DNA of 23,527 nucleotides from JBOFHT01 sp051649785 (GTDB taxonomy: Archaea > Methanobacteriota > Methanobacteria > Methanobacteriales > Methanobacteriaceae), in the NCBI GenBank assembly GCA_051649785.1, contig JBOFHT010000096.1, positions 1-23,527 of the forward strand, written 5' to 3'. A program made the translations under genes and the position numbers. The notes beneath the pieces are model-generated. The model worked only from the letters and a program-made list of their open reading frames with translations. It did no database searches and was not told the DNA's origin. This document shows positions 7,824 through 15,221 of this stretch, one piece after another (within the stretch, counting starts at the first letter, position 1; every line of letters begins with the position of its first letter).

Positions 7824-8783
7824 TTAAACTATTTCATCTAAACTTACTGGAGCATCAGTTTTAGAAGATTTATTAGCAGCTAAAACCATTTTAAGGGCAT
7901 GTAATCCATCTTCACCAGTAATTTCAGGAGCTTCGCCATTCCGAACAGAGTTAATAAATGAATATAATTCACATTTAAGAGGTTCTTCATGTTTTATTTG
8001 AACATCTTGAGCAAATTTACCATGAATATCAATACTTTGCTCAATATAATCAACTGAAATTATACCATCAGTTCCCGTAATTTCAATTTCTCTTCTTTTA
8101 TATGGGGTAAGCCAATTAACTTCTAAAATTCCAGTTATTCCATCTTCAAATTTAGTCATTATCTCAGCATGATCCTCAAATTCACAACGCTCTAAAATAC
8201 TTCCAATAGTAGCATAAACTTGAGTAACTTCTTGATTAAATAAATAGTACATAACATCCAAATCATGAATAGCTAAATCAATAGTTACACCCACATCTTT
8301 TATACGGGGAGGAAATGGACCTACTCTTTTTGCAGAAGCTGAAACAACATCCCCAATAACATCGGTTTCAATTAGCTCTTTTGCTTTTTTTACAGCAGGA
8401 TTAAAACGTTCTACATGACCAGTCCCTAAAATAACACCTTCATCTTTAGCAAACTTAACCATGTTTTCTGCTTCTTTTAAAGTAAATGCAATAGGTTTTT
8501 CTACTAAAACGTGTTTTCCTTGTTCAATAGCATCCATAACTACATTATAATGGTGAGTTGTAGGTACGCAAACACTAACAACATCAATGTCTGGGTTTTT
8601 CAACACATCCTTATATTCAAGAAAACCTTCGGCACCATATCTTTTAGCTATTTTACTTAAATTCATTTTACTAACATCACTTGCAGCGACAAAGTTAACT
8701 CCTTTTAAATTATGATAAACTCTTGCATGGTTATAACCCATTGCCCCAACACCAATAACTGCAACATTAAGATCTTTCAACAA
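7824..8783 (-). CDS. Gfo/Idh/MocA oxidoreductase, candidate UDP-GlcNAc 3-dehydrogenase
   Basis: This is an NAD(P)-dependent sugar dehydrogenase. The N-terminal Rossmann domain begins with AVIGVGAMGYNHAR. The family motif EKP is at 95-97, and the catalytic Asp/His pair appears in TIDLAIHDLDVM (Asp169, His173). The C-terminal half is the mixed-sheet substrate domain. At 319 residues it is normal length. The sequence resembles archaeal members annotated as UDP-N-acetylglucosamine 3-dehydrogenase, which prepare amino sugars for N-glycans. The exact substrate is inferred, and no partner aminotransferase is adjacent. The start is a TTG at 8783, or the TTG immediately after it at 8780. The strong Shine-Dalgarno AAAGGAGG lies four or seven bases upstream respectively, and the spacing slightly favours 8780. 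There is no plausible ATG nearby. Confidence 0.85.
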   Translation of the reverse strand: MLKDLNVAVIGVGAMGYNHARVYHNLKGVNFVAASDVSKMNLSKIAKRYGAEGFLEYKDVLKNPDIDVVSVCVPTTHHYNVVMDAIEQGKHVLVEKPIAFTLKEAENMVKFAKDEGVILGTGHVERFNPAVKKAKELIETDVIGDVVSASAKRVGPFPPRIKDVGVTIDLAIHDLDVMYYLFNQEVTQVYATIGSILERCEFEDHAEIMTKFEDGITGILEVNWLTPYKRREIEITGTDGIISVDYIEQSIDIHGKFAQDVQIKHEEPLKCELYSFINSVRNGEAPEITGEDGLHALKMVLAANKSSKTDAPVSLDEIV

Positions 8784-9167
8784 AAATCCTCCTTTGGATA
8801 AATTAATAATTTAAATAAGTTTTATAAGTATAATAAGTTTAATAGTTTTATAGCTATTATTTTAAAATATAATTATTAAATATATAATTATTATAATTAT
8901 TGTTATTAGTAGTATTATTATGATTGTTGCCATGCTATTAGTGATATTAATAAATTATGGACAATATTGTTATAAAAATAAAATCCAAATACACTAAACT
9001 ACAACAATATAAATATTGTTAATTTTACTAATTAATACATATAATCTAATAATATTATTAATAGCTACTTGTATATTAATATTATGTTTATATATGGTTT
9101 AATAATTTATATAGATATGTAAAATTAAATAAATTTAAGTATAATTATGAAATTAGCTAGTAAAAAT
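8784..9167. other. Intergenic region with two ACAATAT palindromes
   Basis: No gene is seen between hemC's end and the dehydrogenase start. From about 8880 to 8955 the minus strand reads as AAT/ACT/AAC triplets, another microsatellite-like patch. A 10-base palindrome ACAATATTGT occupies 8961-8970. A related palindrome with 8-base arms AACAATAT/ATATTGTT occupies 9003-9020. The pair could be a regulator site for the dehydrogenase, but nothing proves it. TATA-like strings are too common here to call a promoter. Confidence 0.4.
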
Positions 9168-10064
9168 TTATATATATTCTTTAGCATAGCTACTAGCTTT
9201 TTTACCTAAAGCATAAGCTTCTTTTATAGAACCTTCTAATTCCACTTTAGAAAGCATTTCACCTTCTTTAGTAAGCAAAACAGAAGATAGCTCCATAGCC
9301 CCTGGTTTAGAAGTACTAGTTCTAGCTAAGACCCCTAAAGGCCATTGGCACCCAATACCTAATTCTTCAAGAACTGTTTTTTCAGCTAAAACTTCTTGTT
9401 GTGAATTATAATCATTTAATTTAACTATTTTATCTTTTTCACATGAATCACAGCGAGTAATAATAGCTAAAGCACCCTGACCTGCAGGAGGCATAATATA
9501 ATCCGCCGTGAATTTATGTTTAATAAATTTACTCAATCCTAACCTATTTAAACCAGCTTCAGCCATAATAGTAGCATCAACTTCTCCTTCTAGTACTTTA
9601 TTAATACGAGTATCAATATTTCCACGAAGAGCTTGTAATTTAAATCCTTTTTTATGATAATTACAAAATGCTTCACGCCTTAAACTACTACTGCCTAAAG
9701 TTGATCCTTCTCCTAATTCATCCCAGTTCCTGTTTGATACTAAAACATCGAGGGGGGATTGGCGAATAGGAACAGCTACAATCTCTAAATCTTCATCCAA
9801 ATCAGTTGGAACATCTTTTAAGCTATGTACTGCAAAATCAACTTCCTCATCAAGAACTGCATTATCAAGTTCTTTTGTAAAAAGTCCTTTGGAATCCATA
9901 TTATATAATTGAGAAGTTGTTATTTTATCTCCCTTAGTCTTTATTATCTTTTTTTCGATTTTAGTTCCAGTAACATTAGATAAATCTTTAGCAACTTGGT
10001 TAGTTTGAGTTAAAGCAAGTTTACTTCCTCTTGTCCCTACTATCAATAAATCCTCTCCATACAT
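9168..10064 (-). CDS. hemC: Porphobilinogen deaminase (hydroxymethylbilane synthase)
   Basis: HemC polymerises four porphobilinogens into hydroxymethylbilane, the precursor of uroporphyrinogen III and so of sirohydrochlorin, siroheme, cobamides and F430. Family motifs in order are VGTRGSKLALTQ (9-20), HSLKDVPT with the catalytic Asp84, LGSSSLRREA (123-132), LRGNIDTRINKV (146-157), PPAGQGALAI (192-201) and GIGCQWPLGV with Cys239, the attachment point of the dipyrromethane cofactor. It has 298 residues, typical of archaeal enzymes. The ATG at 10064 has no clear Shine-Dalgarno. A TATA-like TTATATAATT lies at about 10146-10155 on the minus strand, roughly 85 bases upstream. The neighbouring aRF1 gene is on the same strand and is separated by a T-rich terminator-like stretch. 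cfbE, the last F430 step, is elsewhere in this window. Confidence 0.95.
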   Translation of the reverse strand: MYGEDLLIVGTRGSKLALTQTNQVAKDLSNVTGTKIEKKIIKTKGDKITTSQLYNMDSKGLFTKELDNAVLDEEVDFAVHSLKDVPTDLDEDLEIVAVPIRQSPLDVLVSNRNWDELGEGSTLGSSSLRREAFCNYHKKGFKLQALRGNIDTRINKVLEGEVDATIMAEAGLNRLGLSKFIKHKFTADYIMPPAGQGALAIITRCDSCEKDKIVKLNDYNSQQEVLAEKTVLEELGIGCQWPLGVLARTSTSKPGAMELSSVLLTKEGEMLSKVELEGSIKEAYALGKKASSYAKEYI

Positions 10065-10160
10065 AATAGTGAAATAATAAAATAATGATAATAATAAACT
10101 AGTGAAATAAAATAATAAGAGTAATAATAGTATGAATAATAATAAATTATATAACCCTAT

Positions 10161-10183
10161 AAAAAAGAATAGAGTTAAAAAAA
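10161..10183 (-). terminator. T-rich tracts downstream of the aRF1 gene
   Basis: On the minus strand, downstream of the prf1 stop, there are a run of seven T (10177-10183) and one of six T (10161-10166). This fits archaeal T-tract termination. No stem is needed and none is obvious. Confidence 0.4.
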
Positions 10184-10201
10184 GTTATTAATATAGCTGA
10201 A

Positions 10202-11431
10202 TTAGATCCTATACCTTAAAATAGCAGCTATCCCACCAAAAGCTTTGTAAAGTTGCATACCTTCTTCAGTTTCAGCTGAAATTACTTCTACATTAGCATC
10301 AATTTCTTCAGCCATTTCTAAGAAATCTTCAACAAGGTCAACAGTCTTGTGAACTTTCATTTTCTCATTACAATTTTCACAAAATTCTTCATGTCCAGGT
10401 TTATCTTCTTTAAAAGTTACATATTTTTCTTGGCCACAATTTTGACATTTATAAAGCTTTCTTTTATTTTTTAATGCTTCAGAAATTAAAAGTGTATCAA
10501 CAGCACCCATTTGAAGGTTTTTTCTAACATCTTCTTCCCCATAGGAAGATAATCCATGTTCATGAACCAGTTCTTTTAAAAACTTTTGAACTAGCTCTTT
10601 TTCTTTCATTACATCAATTTCATTTAGAATATCCCTTGATTTATCAATAATCTCACGTATTCCAAATTCACCAGTATAAGAAGTATCAATAGTAGCTATT
10701 ACCTTTTCTTTAATACTATAATGAAGATATTCTCCTTTTAAAAACTCTTCTTTAGTGTGACCTGGCCCACCTATAACTACCCCTTCAAGATTAGGTAAAT
10801 CAAGATAAGCATCATTCATATGTTCCCCAATTCTTTTTTTAAACTCATGGGCAGCTAAGTCAATTAATCTATCAAATCTTCTTTGGGATTGTCCACCTGC
10901 TTTATGTTTACCTGGAACACCACTAGTTAATGTTTTTATAATATCAATTTTCTTTCCACGTAGAACAGCTATTGTAGCTTCTTTCCTATCTAAAACTGTT
11001 AAACCATAAACTTCTTTAACAGCTAGCATATATTCTAAAGGTTCTAAAAAAAATTCAGAATCACAATGATAAGTGTATGTTACAATTGTTTCAGGAGGTT
11101 CGAAAACAAAAGTCTCCATTTTCTCAGTTCCAGGTCCACCACGTGGAACCATTCCAACAAAAAGAACTAAACCACGCTCAGGAGCTTTGGGAAATAAGCG
11201 TAATCTTTGAATAATTACTTCAATAGCTGATTGAACATTTTTTTTAGTTTGCTTACTTTTAATATTAGCACTTTGACCAAGTTCTTCTTTCATATGCCTA
11301 ACTACATCACTAATTTGACGATCATGTGGAATATAAACCGAAACTAATTCAGTTCCCCTTCCTTTTTTCTCTTCCAATTCTTGAAGAGTCATTTTAAACT
11401 CATATGCTTCTTTTGAAGACACTTCTGACAA
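10202..11431 (-). CDS. prf1: Peptide chain release factor aRF1
   Basis: aRF1 recognises all three stop codons and triggers peptide release on the ribosome. The N domain has NIKS (56-59) and the YxCxxxF element (YHCDSEF, 121-127) for stop-codon reading. The M domain has the catalytic GGQ (179-181, in GKHKAGGQSQRRF). The C domain carries a zinc ribbon with CxxC pairs at Cys329/Cys332 and Cys351/Cys354, for contact with the recycling ATPase ABCE1. At 409 residues it is standard. The start is a TTG at 11431, supported by GGAG nine bases upstream and by the family N-terminus MSEVSSKEAYEFK. The promoter region is unusual, being built of a 90-bp tandem duplication with repeated TATA boxes. Confidence 0.96.
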   Translation of the reverse strand: MSEVSSKEAYEFKMTLQELEEKKGRGTELVSVYIPHDRQISDVVRHMKEELGQSANIKSKQTKKNVQSAIEVIIQRLRLFPKAPERGLVLFVGMVPRGGPGTEKMETFVFEPPETIVTYTYHCDSEFFLEPLEYMLAVKEVYGLTVLDRKEATIAVLRGKKIDIIKTLTSGVPGKHKAGGQSQRRFDRLIDLAAHEFKKRIGEHMNDAYLDLPNLEGVVIGGPGHTKEEFLKGEYLHYSIKEKVIATIDTSYTGEFGIREIIDKSRDILNEIDVMKEKELVQKFLKELVHEHGLSSYGEEDVRKNLQMGAVDTLLISEALKNKRKLYKCQNCGQEKYVTFKEDKPGHEEFCENCNEKMKVHKTVDLVEDFLEMAEEIDANVEVISAETEEGMQLYKAFGGIAAILRYRI

Positions 11432-11451
11432 AATAATTCACTCCATGTTAG

Positions 11452-11645
11452 GATTATATAAATATAATGACCCATATATCCATAAATAATAGTTACAATG
11501 AAAGATTAATATTATAATTTACTATAATATTCTATGTATTTGATTATATAAATATAATGACCTCTATATCCATAAATAATAGTTACAATGAAAGATTAAT
11601 ATTATAATTTATTATAATATTCTATGTATTTGATTATATAAATAT
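11452..11645. repeat. 90-bp tandem duplication upstream of prf1
   Basis: Copy one is 11452-11541 and copy two is 11542-11631, followed by 14 bases of a third (11632-11645). The two full copies differ at three positions by eye. Each contains a TATA-like box and a 24-base palindrome with 9-base arms AATATTATA/TATAATATT (11508-11531 and 11598-11621). No coding potential is seen. The whole 11432-11791 gap holds only this array and the short repeat downstream of it. Confidence 0.95.
11452..11645 (-). promoter_or_regulatory. Repeated TATA boxes of the prf1 promoter
   Basis: On the minus strand, ATATTTATATAATC, which contains the canonical archaeal box TTTATATA, occurs three times at 90-base spacing (11452-11465, 11542-11555, 11632-11645). 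The nearest copy would start transcription about at the TTG, too close to keep the Shine-Dalgarno. The middle copy would give a leader of about 90 bases and is the more likely functional one. This is inferred from sequence only. Confidence 0.55.
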
Positions 11646-11697
11646 TTATGCTGTTAATATTTTAAGCTAGATATATTAATATTAATAGTATTAAAAG

Positions 11698-11779
11698 AAA
11701 AAATAGTAATAATTAAAATAAAAAGTCATTGCCAAAACGAATTAAAAATAAAACCAAAAAATAGTAATAATTAAAATAA
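11698..11779. repeat. 24-base direct repeat with T-tract on the minus strand
   Basis: AAAAAATAGTAATAATTAAA plus four more bases occurs at 11698-11721 and again at 11756-11779, a 58-base period. On the minus strand each copy presents a run of T just downstream of the methyltransferase stop codon, so the repeats may act as a doubled terminator. Confidence 0.7.
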
Positions 11780-11791
11780 CAAACATTACAA

Positions 11792-13102
11792 TTATATCTT
11801 ATTAGAATTAATTATTTTTTGAAGTCGTTTATTCATTTTGTGTATTCTATTTTTTGAATTAGAATTAGAACTAGAGTCCTCATTATAATCATCTTCTACT
11901 TGAATAATATAATAAGCTTCTTCAGATTTTGCACTAGGGATATTAACTTTAGCAAGATTTCGTTCTACTCTTCTTTTTAATGGTTCATCAGCAATATCTT
12001 CACCTAAAAATATTGAAGTTTTCACAGCCGAAGATATTTTAGTAGTATGCCTAGCTTTTTGCCTGGATATTCTTCTATTTTCAAGTATTTTTTCACTACT
12101 TAAATCAAGATTTTTGTCTCTAAAAGGAATTCCAACATCAGAAATAGCTATTTTAATTTCATCATTTTTAGGTAATGATTTATCTAAAATATCTGGATTA
12201 AGTGACGCTAATGTTCCACCTTGTCTTCTACCAAAAATTGGTCCTACACCGATATGGAATCCTGCTTCAATAAAACCATATCTAACTGGTGATGAAGAAG
12301 TATAAGTAGCAATTATTCCATTATTTTTAATTATTCTCTTAAATTCTTTAAAAAGATCAACAGTAAAAAGTTCGGGAGACATATTTTGAGAAAATGGGTC
12401 TAAAAATATTGCATCATAGCTATTAGTTTTAAGTTTTTTAACTGTTTTCCTCGCATCCTCGCAGAAAATATTAATATCTATATTTTCAGGAATATCTGAT
12501 TTTTCTAATTTAAGCCCTGCAAAATTTTCACTAATCAATTTAGTTTCAATAGCTTTTTTTACAATATTATGACTTTTAATAGGAGATGGAACAATTAACC
12601 CTGCAGCTAATGTTTCAGGGGATATTTCTATAATATCAATTGATAAATTAGTATTAGAATTAGTATTATTATAATATAAATTAGAATTACTAGAATTATT
12701 TTTAATAGAATTATTATTATTAGAATTTTCTAAAAAATTAGCTATCATAGCAGACGAATTATATCCTAATCCTCCACAAACATCCAAAATAGATATATCA
12801 TTAGTATAATCTAATTTTAAAGGTTTTATAAACTTTTCAAATGATTCACTAATTGCTCCTGTTGAAGTGTGTAATACTTCAACTTTATTATTTATTTCCT
12901 TTGATGTTATTGAATAAGAACCATCCTCAGTTTTTACAAAGAAGAATGGGAACTTTTTAAAAAATTCTAATCTGTGATTTGGGTTAGAGTCATTCCGTTC
13001 CTTTTGAAAGCACTTATTAATGGAATCAAATATATTATCTTCATTATTTAAAGGACTATTATTCATAAAAATATATATTGATTTTATGATATTTAAAAAC
13101 AT
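11792..13102 (-). CDS. MnmC-type (DUF752) tRNA wobble methyltransferase
   Basis: This is a class I SAM-dependent methyltransferase of the MnmC/MnmD type. In bacteria this family completes the 5-methylaminomethyl group on wobble U34 of tRNA. The SAM motif is ILDVCGGLGYNSS (105-117). The hallmark of the family is the block AIFLDPFSQNMSPELFT followed by ATYTSSSPVR and EAGFHIGVGPIFGRRQGGTLAS (to about 300). The N-terminal HTSTGAISESFEKF matches the family's HS-x-GA-x-ES pattern. The C-terminal 130 residues are basic and unassigned. Residues about 124-154 are an Asn/Ser tract inserted just after SAM motif I. The start is uncertain: ATG at 13102 gives a hydrophobic 12-residue extension, and ATG at 13066 (MNNSPLNNED) is a good alternative. 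Neither has a Shine-Dalgarno. A TATA-like TTTATATTAA at about 13126-13135 would suit a leaderless start near 13102. The archaeal substrate tRNA is inferred. Confidence 0.82.
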   Translation of the reverse strand: MFLNIIKSIYIFMNNSPLNNEDNIFDSINKCFQKERNDSNPNHRLEFFKKFPFFFVKTEDGSYSITSKEINNKVEVLHTSTGAISESFEKFIKPLKLDYTNDISILDVCGGLGYNSSAMIANFLENSNNNNSIKNNSSNSNLYYNNTNSNTNLSIDIIEISPETLAAGLIVPSPIKSHNIVKKAIETKLISENFAGLKLEKSDIPENIDINIFCEDARKTVKKLKTNSYDAIFLDPFSQNMSPELFTVDLFKEFKRIIKNNGIIATYTSSSPVRYGFIEAGFHIGVGPIFGRRQGGTLASLNPDILDKSLPKNDEIKIAISDVGIPFRDKNLDLSSEKILENRRISRQKARHTTKISSAVKTSIFLGEDIADEPLKRRVERNLAKVNIPSAKSEEAYYIIQVEDDYNEDSSSNSNSKNRIHKMNKRLQKIINSNKI

Positions 13103-13665
13103 TGCGAATACACAGGATTAACAGTTATTAATATAAATTAAAATAGATGTTGAATTTATTAGATATTCATTTTTAGCACAAATATAAAAAAAATCTTTTT
13201 GAGTGAGACTTCAAATAATATAAAAAAATAAAAAAAATAAAGTGTTGAGAAGATATGTGATTTGAAAATCTTTATTTTCTACAAAACACTTTAATTAGGC
13301 AATCAATTACTAAATTGAATAGCCAAGTTATGCTTTCCTAAGCAAATATTAATATGTGCTAACTAATATATAAATATATTTAATTATAATCACTTCTGTC
13401 AATTTAAGGATTTTTTAAAGTAAATTTTTATGAATAGTTATAAGTAATTTATTAAATTTAGTTAAGATTTAATATTTAATTGCTTAAGTTGACAGATTGA
13501 TTCGACCACCATTACATAAGATAGCCCCTATTATTAACATATACTGAAAAAGTATTATAAAATCTAAAAAATAATGAAATAATATATGGGCAATAGATAT
13601 AGCTAAAAAAAATGAAAAAAAATTGAATATGAAATGAAAAATAATGTAAAATAAAAATAAAAGAG
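13103..13665. other. Long intergenic region with inverted repeats, no gene
   Basis: This 563-base gap holds no convincing open frame. It is less uniformly A/T than other gaps. A stem with arms AAAGTGTT (13239-13246) and AACACTTT (13285-13292) is followed by GGCAATCAATT...AATTGAATAGCC (about 13308-13335) and by a short palindrome GCAAATATTAATATGTGC. Further right is a 13-base inverted repeat enclosing 74 bases (13396-13495). A small structured RNA or a miniature mobile element are both possible. I cannot decide from sequence alone. Confidence 0.4.
13396..13495. repeat. Inverted-repeat element (about 100 bp)
   Basis: CTGTCAATTTAAG at 13396-13408 is matched by CTTAAGTTGACAG at 13483-13495 in inverted orientation, 12 of 13 positions. 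Similarity continues weakly outside the arms. The interior shares two blocks with 22091-22170 (TAAGGATTTTT... and TTATAAGTRATTTATTAAA), which suggests a dispersed non-coding element. There is no clear target-site duplication. Confidence 0.5.
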
Positions 13666-14697
13666 CTACCGTGTATAGAAGTCATTAACCCTTATTGTAT
13701 CATCTAAATGAGGAGTTGAAACTTCATGTAAAACAGTATTCTCTGTAGCTACAATAGAGTGATGTTCATGAGGTTCTATACGAATTGAATCATTTTTACC
13801 AAAGTATTCTTTTTTATCTTCAAATTCAATATACCCTGCTCCAGAAATTATATACATAGTTTCATCTTTTTTATCATGATAATGGAAAGAAGTTTGATAA
13901 CCTTCCTTAATAAATAACTCTTTAGTTAAGTATTTTTCTGTGTAAATAAGAACTTTCTCATAACCCCAAGGTTTATCTGTACGATTTTCATATTCTTTAC
14001 GAATCATTTCTAGCTCTTTATTGGTGTCAATTGCCATCCAAAAGAGACCATCTTCTTTATAGTAACCTAGTTGATTATTTTTAGCAAGTACTGGAAATAC
14101 CGTTTTTTCAATATCACCCGTTTCAAAGTCACCAAAATCAATAGTATCTTTAACAAAATAAATTCCAGCATTAATATAATAATCAAGAAGAGGTTTCTCC
14201 TTAAAAGAGCTTAATCTATCTCCACTAACTTCAACAATACCATAAGGAGATTGCATTTTTGTAATAAACATAGAAACTGGATAGTCAGAGTTTTCACCTA
14301 TTTGAATCATTTTTTCCAAATTCAAGTCAGCTACCACATCACCATTACGAATAACACATGACTTTCCTTTGTTTGGGCTATTATTTAATGCATTCATTCC
14401 AATGCGAATAGCATTTAATGTTCCAAGAGGTTCATCTTCTATTACATAGTGAATATTAACACCTTTATACAAGTCAGCATATCTATCTTTTATCTTCTCA
14501 TGTAAAAAACCAGCTAAAAGATAAACTTCTTCAACACCTGCATTTTTAAAATCAAAAATTTGTTTATCAAGAATAGTATAATCATCCTTAATTTCAACAA
14601 GAGGTTTAGGTATTTTCTCAGTAACTGGACGAAGGCGTTTACCAAAACCACCACACAAAATCATTCCCACAGTATTAGATTTAACAGTATCAGACAT
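13666..14697 (-). CDS. Sugar-phosphate nucleotidyltransferase fused to a cupin
   Basis: Two domains are visible. Residues about 8-235 form a nucleotidyltransferase with the signature LCGGFGKRLRPVTEKIPKPLV (Lys31) and NGDVV with metal-ligand Asp120, which activates a sugar 1-phosphate with an NTP. Residues about 242-343 begin DKPWGYEKV and form a cupin with FHYHDKKDET (His272, His274, Glu279) and PHEHHSI, as in type II mannose-6-phosphate isomerases. That suggests a bifunctional isomerase/nucleotidyltransferase or a regulatory cupin. The order transferase-then-cupin matches ManC-type enzymes, but the transferase part is short and resembles glucose-1-phosphate transferases, so the sugar is not assigned. 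GAGTGA five bases before the ATG at 14697 supports the start. It is the downstream-most gene of the minus-strand glycan set, separated from the others by the accessory insert. Confidence 0.83.
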   Translation of the reverse strand: MSDTVKSNTVGMILCGGFGKRLRPVTEKIPKPLVEIKDDYTILDKQIFDFKNAGVEEVYLLAGFLHEKIKDRYADLYKGVNIHYVIEDEPLGTLNAIRIGMNALNNSPNKGKSCVIRNGDVVADLNLEKMIQIGENSDYPVSMFITKMQSPYGIVEVSGDRLSSFKEKPLLDYYINAGIYFVKDTIDFGDFETGDIEKTVFPVLAKNNQLGYYKEDGLFWMAIDTNKELEMIRKEYENRTDKPWGYEKVLIYTEKYLTKELFIKEGYQTSFHYHDKKDETMYIISGAGYIEFEDKKEYFGKNDSIRIEPHEHHSIVATENTVLHEVSTPHLDDTIRVNDFYTR

Positions 14698-15007
14698 AAA
14701 ATCACTCTATTAATTTCTATAATTCATATAATATTCAATAACAGTAATAATAACAATACTATTATCCATAATAGTGCTACAATAATTTTAACATTAATAA
14801 TAAGTAATAACACTACTAATATCAATAATATATTATCCCATTATTAAACTATTATTATAATGTTATTTATATTATTATGTTAATTATTTAGGAGTTATTT
14901 TTCCTAAAGTTGACTAATTCAGCTAATTTCTCCTTCTTCTCCGAGTGTAAGTTTTTTGGCAACATATATTACAACAGACCATCCATATTCTTCTTCATTT
15001 TATCATT
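14698..15007. other. Intergenic region with triplet-rich patch and coding-like remnant
   Basis: From 14735 to 14850 the plus strand is a patchwork of AAT/AAC/ACT triplets with no start signal. From 15007 to 14888 on the minus strand the frame of the 61-residue gene continues past its stop as NDKMKKNMDGLL, a stop, then YMLPKNLHSEKKEKLAELVN and six more residues to a stop at 14888-14890. The lysine/glutamate-rich text looks like protein, so this may be the decayed 3' end of a longer gene. There is no independent start or ribosome site. Confidence 0.4.
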
Positions 15008-15193
15008 TTAATCGTTTTTGTATCCATTTGGCATATTTGCCCATTTATCAATTCTTAATTGATACATTATTTCAGGATTTTCTTTTCTAAACTTTTTTAA
15101 CTCCTTTTCTATTTTTATTTCTTCTTCAGGAGATATATTTTCATTTAGCCGTTTAAATGATGTTTTTCTATATTCTTTTAGATTTTTTATCAT
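15008..15193 (-). CDS. Small charged protein of unknown function (61 aa)
   Basis: I do not recognise this protein. It is highly charged and probably helical, with NENISPEEEIKIEKELKKFR in the middle and a C-terminal WANMPNGYKND. The ribosome site AAAAGGAGAG five bases before the ATG at 15193 is strong, which supports a real gene. It lies 28 bases downstream of the broken rhuM reading frame on the same strand and is probably cotranscribed with it. A coding-like continuation in the same frame after the stop (to 14888) raises the possibility that it is the truncated front of a longer protein. A role as an antitoxin-like partner of RhuM is conceivable, but nothing in the sequence shows it. Confidence 0.6.
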   Translation of the reverse strand: MIKNLKEYRKTSFKRLNENISPEEEIKIEKELKKFRKENPEIMYQLRIDKWANMPNGYKND

Positions 15194-15221
15194 TTTTTCT
15201 CTCCTTTTTTAAACTTAATAT

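Noticed and set aside
13490..13525. tRNA-like string GATTCGACCACC
   Set aside because: There are no matching acceptor, D or anticodon arms on either side, on either strand.
14560..14847. 95-residue Asn/Thr-rich open frame on the plus strand
   Set aside because: It overlaps the nucleotidyltransferase gene antisense and then runs through triplet-rich DNA. There is no ribosome site.
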